DNA of 43,132 nucleotides from Desulfovulcanus ferrireducens (GTDB lineage Bacteria > Desulfobacterota > Desulfovibrionia > Desulfovibrionales > Desulfonatronovibrionaceae), in assembly GCF_018704065.1 (NCBI RefSeq), contig NZ_JAGUQP010000026.1, forward strand, positions 1 to 43,132. The letters are read 5' to 3'. How positions within the stretch are numbered: the stretch's first letter is position 1; each line of letters opens with the position of its first letter. The notes beneath the pieces were generated by a model. That model saw only the letters and a program-made list of their open reading frames with translations, had not been told where the DNA came from and did not search any database. This document shows positions 35,866 through 43,132 of this stretch, one piece after another. A program made the translations under genes and the position numbers.

Positions 35866-36381
35866 TCATTGAAACATCCTTTTTCTCATCAAAAATTGCC
35901 CCTTTAATTTAATTTGATACATATCTTTCTCAGAATCAGTAACTTGTGCACGCAAATGCTGATCATTTGCTTTTTGTTTTGAAGCTGCAATTTTTATGAG
36001 CACAAAGAGTTCTGGTTTGAACCAATAGTCTTGCGGATAAGGACGGCCGCGTGAAACCAAATACACGAGTCCCTCCACTTGGGCCCAAGAAAGCTTCTGG
36101 TCAATATCTAATGGGTAAAGCAACCAATTATCCGCATCTAACCCTGCGGCATGAACTCGACTTAATATCTGCTTCCATCGCCTGACCTTTTGCGGGTTTG
36201 ATTGAATTCTATGTAATTCAGTCTGCAACTTGCTGAGCTCACGCTCAACTTGTGCTCTTTTCTGCAAATTAGCCTTAAACCGACTATAAGTTTGAGCAAA
36301 AAAAATGCTCGCTCCTGCCAATGCCAAAGTAAGCACAATGCCAGTCGCCCAACTGATTATCTGACGTGTTTCAACTTTCAT
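35866..36381 (-). CDS. PilO/MshJ-like assembly protein
   Basis: The 171-residue protein has one membrane helix (about 11-29), a coiled-coil segment (FKANLQKRAQVERELSKLQTELHRI) and a small C-terminal domain. That is the layout of PilO/GspM/MshJ proteins, which pair with the PilN-like partner encoded next. No sequence motif is decisive, so the name comes from topology and its place between mshG and the PilN-like gene. The gap to mshG is 35 bases. Confidence 0.7.
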   Translation of the reverse strand: MKVETRQIISWATGIVLTLALAGASIFFAQTYSRFKANLQKRAQVERELSKLQTELHRIQSNPQKVRRWKQILSRVHAAGLDADNWLLYPLDIDQKLSWAQVEGLVYLVSRGRPYPQDYWFKPELFVLIKIAASKQKANDQHLRAQVTDSEKDMYQIKLKGQFLMRKRMFQ

Positions 36382-36416
36382 CTTTCTATTTCAGCCTCTT
36401 AGGACTTATATAAGCC

Positions 36417-37643
36417 CTAACTAATACCACTAATCAAGTCATAGATAGGCAGGAGCAGGCCGGCAATGATCATAGCAAACAAAATACCTACAAAAACTAA
36501 CAGGGCCGGTTCCAGGGTCTTTCCCAAAACCTCTACAAGGGCATCTAATTTCTGCCGATAGACTCTCGCAATATATTCTGTTTGCTCCTCAATACGTCCA
36601 GTTTGCTCCCCAACCGTAATCATCCTCAGTGCAAAAGGATGCATGGCTTGAGTCTGACGCAATGCCTCGGATAAAGTTACTCCCCCTTTAATGGCGTCTT
36701 TTACCTGATTTAACCTTTTTTTATACACTTCATTACTAATGGAATCAATAATTATCTCTAAAGCACGCAAAACCCCAATTCCAGCACCAATAAGAATGCC
36801 CAAAAACTCACTCACTCTGGCCACCAAAGAAATTGTCAGGATATTGGACAAGAGAGGCAAATGCAATAGGACGTTATCGCTAAAATAGCGAAAATTATAA
36901 GACATGCGACGCACAATCATAACTCCAGCGGCTACAAAGGCCACAATAAAAACTGCCATGCCAAAATAATTCTGAAACAAATCAGAAATATAAATTAAAA
37001 TACGTGTCGGCAAAGGCAGAGCAACCCCCATTTCTTTAAAAAGGGAAACCAGTTTGGGAACTACATACCAGAACCAGAATATAACTGCTCCTACTACCAT
37101 CACGGAGAGAAACGCTGGGTACATCAATGCTCGTTTAGTCCCGCTAATAATTTCATGCAAATGCTGAATATGCTCGGAACATTTTTTGAGCATTTTATCC
37201 AAATTTCCTGTTTCCTCACCAATACGGATCATATGCAGAAGCACGGGAGAGAATATACGTCTATGTTTTTCAATTGCCTCGCCAAAAGTTTGACCACTCT
37301 CTATATCTGTACAAATGAGTCTTATGGTTAGTTTTAGAAAAGGATTTTCAGCGTCACCTTCCAATTCTTCCAAAGCAGATAAAATCGGGACTCCTGCCGA
37401 AAGAAGCATGGACAGGTTGTTGAAAAATTCGGCCAGCACAGGACGCTTAACATTGAGCAATCCACCTTTTATCGCGCGCATCAAAAAAGAAATAGTATCA
37501 GGTATTCGAGTGACCTCTAAAACAACACTACCGCGTCGTTCAAGATAGCGAAGAGCTGCACCAGGATCATCAAATGGCAATTCGACAAAACCGGTTTCTA
37601 CTTCTCCTTGGGGTGTAAGCAGCTTGAATCTGAAGGTAGACAT
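36417..37643 (-). CDS. mshG: Inner-membrane platform protein MshG/GspF-like
   Basis: The 408-residue protein has two repeated T2SF domains (about 68-190 and 270-395), each with the conserved FFNNLSMLLSAGVPILSALE-type or FLGILIGAGIGVLRALE motif, and three membrane helices. It is the inner-membrane platform on which the ATPase acts to add pilin. It follows mshE in order but lies 470 bases away because a composite repeat element fills the gap, so it may depend on a second promoter or on read-through. Confidence 0.95.
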   Translation of the reverse strand: MSTFRFKLLTPQGEVETGFVELPFDDPGAALRYLERRGSVVLEVTRIPDTISFLMRAIKGGLLNVKRPVLAEFFNNLSMLLSAGVPILSALEELEGDAENPFLKLTIRLICTDIESGQTFGEAIEKHRRIFSPVLLHMIRIGEETGNLDKMLKKCSEHIQHLHEIISGTKRALMYPAFLSVMVVGAVIFWFWYVVPKLVSLFKEMGVALPLPTRILIYISDLFQNYFGMAVFIVAFVAAGVMIVRRMSYNFRYFSDNVLLHLPLLSNILTISLVARVSEFLGILIGAGIGVLRALEIIIDSISNEVYKKRLNQVKDAIKGGVTLSEALRQTQAMHPFALRMITVGEQTGRIEEQTEYIARVYRQKLDALVEVLGKTLEPALLVFVGILFAMIIAGLLLPIYDLISGIS

Positions 37644-37735
37644 AATTTTTCAAATCATCCTTAAATTCGTAATCCATCAAAGATTATCGCCTGAATTTCC
37701 TTCACCATTACTTTATACCGCCTCACCCACTACTA

Positions 37736-38111
37736 CCTAAATTGAACAATTTTTTCTAACTGCTTAAATTTATTGCTAACTGGTGACTGGATCCTTTTGC
37801 GAAACAAAAGTGCCTGCTCCCAGAAACAGAAAGGCTCGAACAACTAATTTAGCTGATGCAAAAACGCTCAATTTAGAAAATACATTTTCATGCACGGGGG
37901 GGGGACAAAATCTCTTGTCATTGACGTTTAGGAAAGTAAAAGTAAATTTTTCGCCAGCGATTTTCACCCAATAGATGAGATTCCACGGGCAGCGAAGCTG
38001 CCCTCGCAATGACAATTCGTTCACCCCCTGTCATTACGAGGAGCGAGCGTGAGCGAAGCGACGAAGCAATCTCAAAGTTTTTTAAGTTGCAAAAAAATCG
38101 CACAAAGTAGG
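37736..38111 (+). repeat. Composite palindromic element, copy 7
   Basis: The outer ends are CCTAAATTGAACAATTTTTT (37736) and AAAAAAATCGCACAAAGTAG ending at 38111, two bases past the mshE stop codon. The core at about 37960-38075 is normal. The left part is an extra segment (37736-37876) that itself ends in AAAAACGCTCAATTTAG and so looks like a complete small element joined to a second one. A run of nine G lies at 37896-37904. Confidence 0.8.
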
Positions 38112-38113
38112 AG

Positions 38114-39760
38114 CTAGTACCTCGTCGTGCCAAGAACCCTCTTTATCTCTTCTAAAGTTGTTAACCCTGCTTTGATCTTGGCCACACCAATATCAAACAT
38201 ACTTTTAAAGCCCTTTTGTTTAATTGTTTGAGCAAGCTCGTAAATGGGGACCCCCCTTTCCAAAAGAGAACGTAATTCACTATCCAAAAGTAAAATTTCA
38301 TAAACTAATGTCCGGCCCAAATATCCGCTTTGAGCACACGAATCGCATCCTGCGCCGCGATATAGCTGATCGACATCTTCTTTCAGATAAGCTTTTTCCT
38401 CAGCCGATGGCACATAAGGCTGACGACAATGCTTACACACTGTGCGTACCAGCCTTTGACTAACCACACAGACCAAACTTTCAGCAATAGTTAAGTTGTC
38501 CACATTTAAATTCTGCAATCTGGCTATAGCACCAAGAGCTGTATTGGTATGTAATGTGGACAGGACCAAGTGACCGGTATTAGCAGCGGTCATGGCTGTC
38601 TTAGTTGTAAGTTCATCTCTCATCTCGCCAACCAGGATTACATCCGGGTCATGACGTAAGAAATAGCGCATGGCATTGGCAAAATCATAGCCTGCAGCCT
38701 CATTAACCTGGGTCTGTCTGGCCAAAGGCACGACATATTCAATGGGATCCTCTATGGTCAAAACATTTTTGCCCAAGAGGTCCAGAGTCATCAAACCGGC
38801 TACCAGAGTGGTGGACTTTCCAGAACCAGTAGGCCCAGTAAGAAGAACAATACCAAAAGGTTCGGCAAAGGCCTGCTGAATCAGACTTAGATCCTCAGGT
38901 AAAAAGCCCAAGGATTCCAAGCTGAAGCTGGCCCTTTCCTGAGAGAGAAGACGTAGAACTATGTTCTCGCCATAAGGCGTCACCACAGAGGAGGCGCGAA
39001 TGTCATAACTTCTATTCAAAATTCTGGCAGTCCAGCGTCCGTCCTGTGGCAGCCTTTGTTCTGAAATATCCATGCCGGCCTGAAGTTTGATGGCTGTGAT
39101 AATTCGTTTAAGCTGGACCGGAAAAAAATACTCGTTTCTTAAAACCCCATCAACACGGAAAGCTACACTAATGCCATTGCTCATTGGACGAATATGAATG
39201 TCTGTTGTTCTTCTCTTCACTGCCAACAAAAGAAGATGCTGAATAAAACTGTCAGGGCTAACTGTCATCCTGGTGTCGGCAGCAAGTACTTCAGCTTCTC
39301 TCTGGATAATAGACTCAACAGGGTTTTCCAAAAAATAAAAGTAGTTATAGATAGAAGTAACAACCTGTGTTTCTTCCGCCAGAACAAATCGAGGTCTTTT
39401 GCCTGTAAAACGAAGACAGGACTGTTCAATATTTTGGTTTGGCAAGTCCGAGGTCGCAATGAGGATATGATTGCCTTCCTGACGTAAAGGGAAAAAATAC
39501 TGATTAAGACAAACGTTCCGATTAAATCTCTTCAAAATTGCCGGGTCTGGCTGCTCTCTGGATAGATCCATATATTCCAGTCCTAATTGCTCGGCTACGG
39601 TTTTAACCAGATCATATTCACTAACCAAGCCAACTCGGGTGAGTACCTGTCCTAACTTCTCTTTTGTAACCTTTTGCACCTGCAGGGCATAGTGCAAATG
39701 TTTATCTTCAATAAGGCCTTTCTCGATTAAAAGATCTCCAAGACGTAGAGGCTTGGACAT
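38114..39760 (-). CDS. mshE: Pilus assembly ATPase MshE/GspE-like
   Basis: The 548-residue protein has an N-terminal MshEN/GspEN domain (1-150) and a hexameric ATPase domain. Walker A GPTGSGKST lies near residues 305-313, followed by the Asp box (TIEDPIEY), Walker B (ILVGEMRDELT), His box (LVLSTLHTN) and a zinc-binding tetracysteine (CKHC ... CDSC, about 440-480) usual for extension ATPases. It powers pilus extension. Its start is one base from the end of the ExeA-like gene, so the two are coupled. A retraction ATPase (PilT) is not in the window. Confidence 0.96.
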   Translation of the reverse strand: MSKPLRLGDLLIEKGLIEDKHLHYALQVQKVTKEKLGQVLTRVGLVSEYDLVKTVAEQLGLEYMDLSREQPDPAILKRFNRNVCLNQYFFPLRQEGNHILIATSDLPNQNIEQSCLRFTGKRPRFVLAEETQVVTSIYNYFYFLENPVESIIQREAEVLAADTRMTVSPDSFIQHLLLLAVKRRTTDIHIRPMSNGISVAFRVDGVLRNEYFFPVQLKRIITAIKLQAGMDISEQRLPQDGRWTARILNRSYDIRASSVVTPYGENIVLRLLSQERASFSLESLGFLPEDLSLIQQAFAEPFGIVLLTGPTGSGKSTTLVAGLMTLDLLGKNVLTIEDPIEYVVPLARQTQVNEAAGYDFANAMRYFLRHDPDVILVGEMRDELTTKTAMTAANTGHLVLSTLHTNTALGAIARLQNLNVDNLTIAESLVCVVSQRLVRTVCKHCRQPYVPSAEEKAYLKEDVDQLYRGAGCDSCAQSGYLGRTLVYEILLLDSELRSLLERGVPIYELAQTIKQKGFKSMFDIGVAKIKAGLTTLEEIKRVLGTTRY

Positions 39761-39761
39761 T

Positions 39762-41309
39762 TTATTTAGCTCCTCTCTGTTCCAGCCAAAATAAAGTGAT
39801 GTGATCCGGATAACCTGTCACAGGTAAACCACAATCTCTTTGAAAATCACTAATAGCAACCCAGGTTTTTTTTCCTGCTATCCCGTCAACTCTACCCGTA
39901 TGATAACCAAGTTTACGAAGGAGAGTTTGCAAAATAGTAATTTCAGGACCTTTTGCCCGATAACAAAATTCTTTAACCATTATCATCGGACGCCAGATAA
40001 CAATCCAAACCGGACCGTCAGGTACATACTTGGACCAATTCAAAGCAGACCAATTTAATCGCCTGTGTCCAGGTATATGGTCAAGCTCAAGGAGTTGTAA
40101 TCCAGACGGCAAATGTCTCCGCAACAAATCTACACAGGCGTATTTCTTAGCCTGTTGCAGGTAAGGCATTAATTCCTCAACTCCCCATGGCTGCAAAAAT
40201 TCTATCCATTCTCGTTCAATAGCATCCTGATCTTTTGCAGGCTCCATAACCTGACTAGCAGACTTCGAGCCAGGCGCTGGTTCTCCCTGGCGTACTATTT
40301 TCCCATAGACTATGGGACCGGACGAATCCAAACCCTCCTGCAACTTATAAAAAAGATAGCTGGGCAAATTGACGTCTCCCTTCTCAGGAAGCTCCCAAAG
40401 GGGGAAAAAAGTTGTGCACATCAAAAGCACAAGAATGCTTGTCAAAACCATGAGACGCTTCTTCCTTCGAAACTGACTCAACTGTCTGGATATATCTACC
40501 TGATAAATGGCAACATCTTCAATGGCAATCTTGATAATTTTCCTGCTTATCGTACTCTCGTTCGCAACAAACAGGGCATAGAGAGACCGCTCCATAACAA
40601 GGTTAACCAGGCGTAAATTCCCCTTGGTCGCGTTCCATAACAGATTAATAGCCTGCCGGGTGATCCTGAACTGCGACTCGGCATTAGCCAGTTTAAAGTC
40701 AATGTACCCTTTTAATTCTTCTCTGGTCAGATGAGGAAGTTCCAGGAAAATGCTTATCCGGCTACGCACTTGACGCATGCGCGGTTGATCCAAAAAAAGT
40801 TTAAGTTCGGGTTGGCCAATGAGCAGAATTTGCACCAACTTCTGCCCTTCCCATTCTAAATTGGAGAGCATACGTAAGGCTTCAAGACACTCACCGCTTA
40901 AGTTGTGAGCTTCATCAATAACTATAACGCAATTCTTATTCTCTTTATAATATTTGAGGAAAGATTGATAAAACTGGTCTTGTAAAGAAGACAGGCTTTT
41001 TTTGACGGGAAACCCAAAATCCTTGGCTAAAACCTGAAATAATTCAATTTTATTCAAGGCCGTATTAAAAACCCAAGCAAAAGGAATTTCTTCTTTTTTT
41101 AGTCTAGCCAGTAGCTGAAGCGACAATGATGTTTTACCTACTCCCACTTCTCCCATCAAAACCAGAAATCCTTTACGGGTCTCTATACCATGCCACAACT
41201 CTTCCAAAATACGTTTAGTAGCATCAGTATAGTAATATCCGCCAGAATCAGTAGCCACTGAAAAAGGGTTGAACTTTAAACCTAGAACAGAAAAAATATC
41301 TTGTTGCAC
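39762..41309 (-). CDS. ExeA/GspA/MshM-like ATPase with peptidoglycan-binding domain
   Basis: The 515-residue protein has a cytoplasmic AAA ATPase (Walker A GEVGVGKT at 53-60, Walker B VIVIDEAHN near 129-137), one membrane helix (about 286-306) and a periplasmic part ending in a peptidoglycan-binding domain (about 455-510, LQTLLRKLGYHTGRVDGIAGKKT). In Aeromonas, ExeA with ExeB uses this layout to open the cell wall for secretin assembly; MshM in MSHA loci is the shorter relative. Here it heads the operon. GTG start at 41309 with a purine-rich AGGAAGAGGG upstream. Confidence 0.9.
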   Translation of the reverse strand: MQQDIFSVLGLKFNPFSVATDSGGYYYTDATKRILEELWHGIETRKGFLVLMGEVGVGKTSLSLQLLARLKKEEIPFAWVFNTALNKIELFQVLAKDFGFPVKKSLSSLQDQFYQSFLKYYKENKNCVIVIDEAHNLSGECLEALRMLSNLEWEGQKLVQILLIGQPELKLFLDQPRMRQVRSRISIFLELPHLTREELKGYIDFKLANAESQFRITRQAINLLWNATKGNLRLVNLVMERSLYALFVANESTISRKIIKIAIEDVAIYQVDISRQLSQFRRKKRLMVLTSILVLLMCTTFFPLWELPEKGDVNLPSYLFYKLQEGLDSSGPIVYGKIVRQGEPAPGSKSASQVMEPAKDQDAIEREWIEFLQPWGVEELMPYLQQAKKYACVDLLRRHLPSGLQLLELDHIPGHRRLNWSALNWSKYVPDGPVWIVIWRPMIMVKEFCYRAKGPEITILQTLLRKLGYHTGRVDGIAGKKTWVAISDFQRDCGLPVTGYPDHITLFWLEQRGAK

Positions 41310-41337
41310 TCTGTGTGCCCTCTTCCTGCTATTAGAA

Positions 41338-41408
41338 ATTGTTAGTTAACCATTATCTATAGGAGGTACCCTGGTATACCTGACATTTAAATACCAGACT
41401 CTAACAAT
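41338..41408 (-). promoter_or_regulatory. Nested inverted repeats upstream of the pilus operon
   Basis: ATTGTTAG (41338-41345) faces CTAACAAT (41401-41408). Inside, CTGGTAT (41371-41377) faces ATACCAG (41391-41397). All pairs are perfect. The site is 29-99 bases before the first pilus gene start and in the divergent promoter region with the TauE gene, so an operator or leader structure is likely; no regulator is known. Confidence 0.5.
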
Positions 41409-41540
41409 GCTTTGATTTAGATAGAACTTAGTATCATCCTGAAACGTTGGCTAAGCTGAACTTTACTCTAATCTTAGTTTAATTTAAATAGGTTGACTAC
41501 CCCTTTTAATTAAAAAAAGTCTGCCTGCGAGTAAAAAATT

Positions 41541-42269
41541 ATGAACATAGTTTTACCATTGGCCTTAATCACCTTTTTTGCCGGCTTCACCCAAGGACTG
41601 TCCGGATTTGGCTCTATCCTGGTTTCTTTACCTCTCCTGGCCCTGTTTCTGGACATAAAAACGGTCATCCCGTTAATCAGCCTTTTTGCCTTGGTCATCA
41701 ATACCATCATTATTTACAAGATGCACAAACATCTGCGTTGGAAAGACCTCTACCCTCTACTTTTAGCCACTATTTTTGGTATCCCCACGGGAGTGTATAT
41801 CCTAAAAATAGTATCACCGCAGATTTTACAGGTTGCATTGGGGGTTATGCTGATCCTCTTTGCCGGCTATGCCCTGTTTATACAGCTACCTCAAAAACGT
41901 CTTTCATCCGAGTGGGCTTGGCTGACAGGCTTCACTGCCGGGTGCCTGGGAGGCAGTCTTGGTGCAAATGGACCTCCCATAATCATTTATACCGCTATTC
42001 AACCCTGGACCAAAGATAAAATAAAGTCCACTCTGGCTGGATATTTTTTTGTAGCCGGTATAGGCATCTCCTCCACACATGCCCTAACCGGATTGATCAC
42101 TCCCCTGGTCCTAAAACTTTTTTTTCTTGGAATAATTTTTCTCATCATGGGAGTGATGACAGGAATGTCCTGCTATAAACGCCTTAGTGAACAAAAATAT
42201 CGCCAATTTATTAGTGTGCTCATACTCATCTTAGGGCTAGTTATGCTGAGTAAGGGAGTGACCAGTTAA
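41541..42269 (+). CDS. TauE/SafE-family membrane transporter
   Basis: The 242-residue integral membrane protein has about seven or eight helices. It has the two-repeat pattern of TauE/SafE proteins: the first FFAGFTQGLSGFGSILVSLPLL (about 10-31), the second GFTAGCLGGSLGANGPPIIIY (about 131-151). Members export sulfite, sulfonates or related organic anions; in a likely sulfate reducer a sulfur anion is a fair guess, but the substrate cannot be read from sequence. It is transcribed away from the pilus operon and stands alone, with repeats downstream. Confidence 0.9.
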   Translation: MNIVLPLALITFFAGFTQGLSGFGSILVSLPLLALFLDIKTVIPLISLFALVINTIIIYKMHKHLRWKDLYPLLLATIFGIPTGVYILKIVSPQILQVALGVMLILFAGYALFIQLPQKRLSSEWAWLTGFTAGCLGGSLGANGPPIIIYTAIQPWTKDKIKSTLAGYFFVAGIGISSTHALTGLITPLVLKLFFLGIIFLIMGVMTGMSCYKRLSEQKYRQFISVLILILGLVMLSKGVTS

Positions 42270-42339
42270 ATCACAGCCACGTCAAAAGTTGATGTTATGC
42301 CATAACCCCTTAAGAGCCTGTGCCCAAATCCCATTTAAA

Positions 42340-42720
42340 CCGCTGATTGAAGGTCCTGGTTTCTGAAATGCATTACAAACGGCTTGGGTAACCCAATCTT
42401 AGTGAAGCTTGCGGATAAGCAGAGCATCGGGATGACAAAGCTAATATCCGGGACTACTTGCCATGACTATCTATAGTTTAAATTTAACGATTTTTTTGCA
42501 GTTCAAACTTTGAGATTGCTTCGTCGCCTCGCTCACGCTCGCTCCTCGCAATGACAGGAGCGAGTTCGTCATTGCGAGGGCAGCGAAGCTGTCCGTGACA
42601 ATCTCACCCATTGAGTGAAAATCGCTCAACTTAGGCATAATAAAAGAATATTTATTTGTCCAAAATGTCCCTTTATGCTCTGTCCGCAAGCAAGTTTTGA
42701 GAACATGTCCAAGTCTTTGT
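42340..42720 (-). repeat. Older copy of the long repeat, interrupted by a MITE-like element
   Basis: CTGAAATGCATTACAAACGG at about 42363-42382, then CTTGCGGATAAGCAGAGCAT, match one arm of the long repeat. TATGCTCTGTCCGCAAGCAA and TGTCCAAGTCTTTGTTCCAG (about 42674-42725) match the other. Between them sits palindromic element copy 8. The orientation is the same as the right end copy, which starts 50 bases further on. Confidence 0.8.
42476..42635 (-). repeat. Palindromic MITE-like element, copy 8 (short form)
   Basis: The full short element runs from TTTAAATTTAACGATTTTTTT on the left to GAAAATCGCTCAACTTAGG on the right. The core lies between, with no long arm. It sits in the central loop of the older long-repeat copy. 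Confidence 0.88.
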
Positions 42721-42770
42721 TCCAGCATGAAAGAAACCAAGACTGGAATGAACTATGGAAATTAAGTTAA

Positions 42771-43132
42771 TAACTCAACTTTCTGACACGATTAACATCC
42801 TCAAATTACTACACAATTGAAGAGTGCATTTTCTGAAATGCATTACAAACGGGTTGGGTAACACATCTTGGCGAAGATTGCGGATGTGCTGTGCATAGGG
42901 AGGTTATTCCATCGAACTTTCGAAACCCATCATAACAACAGAAAAGGCATTAAGTAACATTCTATTGACTAACCCCATTATGCACAGCCCGCAAGCAAGC
43001 CTTAGATGTGTCCAAGTCTTTGTCAGCATTGAAGAAAATGCGCTCGCAAATTAACTCAGCAACTGTGTTTTTTGTCAATAGTTAATGGTTAAAATTTATT
43101 GGTTAGTTTATTTTGTTTTCAAGAACAATTTT
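42771..43132 (-). repeat. Long repeat, right copy of the terminal inverted pair
   Basis: The inverse of 1-362. It keeps the inner palindrome intact (GCTGTGCATA 42888-42897, TATGCACAGC 42979-42988), where the left copy has one change. The gene-free region 42270-43132 is thus almost entirely repeats. Confidence 0.92.

Noticed and set aside
25687-38111. A CRISPR array made of the repeated palindromes
   Set aside because: Copies are kilobases apart, vary in length and have genes rather than uniform spacers between them.
1-43132. A linear plasmid or phage genome with terminal inverted repeats
   Set aside because: The content is chromosomal housekeeping (recA, alaS, metG, ech) with no replication, partition or phage genes, so repeat-bounded chromosome is more likely.

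Overview
This window is a 43 kb AT-rich bacterial chromosome segment. It most likely comes from a sulfate-reducing member of the Desulfovibrionales or a close relative (old Deltaproteobacteria). The call rests on the gene set: an Ech-type group 4 [NiFe]-hydrogenase in the order echABCDEF, a methyl-accepting protein with a periplasmic CXXCH haem site like DcrA of Desulfovibrio, a small tetrahaem cytochrome, NikR, a short RdgC of the Desulfovibrio type, and the neighbours recA-alaS-ricT-metG. This is inference from gene content, not a database match.

Layout. (1) 1-362 is one copy of a long repeat whose inverted partner is 42771-43132, so the window starts and stops in the same sequence. (2) 387-1815: an RdgC-like protein and an unknown protein. 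(3) 7117-1803, minus strand: the Ech membrane hydrogenase, a ferredoxin-linked, H2-evolving or H2-oxidising ion pump. (4) 7445-10620: a possible structured RNA, a haem chemoreceptor and a tetrahaem cytochrome. (5) 11230-25685, plus strand: a BMP-family nucleoside ABC transporter with a purine phosphoribosyltransferase inside its cluster, then a methyltransferase, nikR, folE2, recA, alaS, ricT and metG. (6) 41309-26074, minus strand: an MSHA-type (type IVa-like) pilus locus. It runs from an ExeA/MshM-like ATPase through MshE, MshG, PilO-, PilN- and MshK-like proteins, secretin and TPR protein to three prepilins. A good sigma-54 promoter precedes the probable major pilin. The last prepilin carries a C-terminal L-type-lectin-like domain and looks like a sugar-binding pilus adhesin. 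(7) 41541-42269: a TauE/SafE transporter, followed by repeats.

The most unusual content is the repeats. A family of palindromic elements has terminal inverted repeats resembling CCTAAGTTGAGCGATTTTT. It lies in nearly every gap of the pilus locus, several copies begin within a few bases of a stop codon, and it is absent from the first 25.6 kb. One pair of copies brackets a GIY-YIG nuclease gene whose C-terminus is read out of the repeat. This nuclease is a candidate mobiliser of the family. Another copy sits in the centre of an older copy of the long terminal repeat. Start codons were chosen by Shine-Dalgarno sequence and family length where these disagree with the longest open frame.
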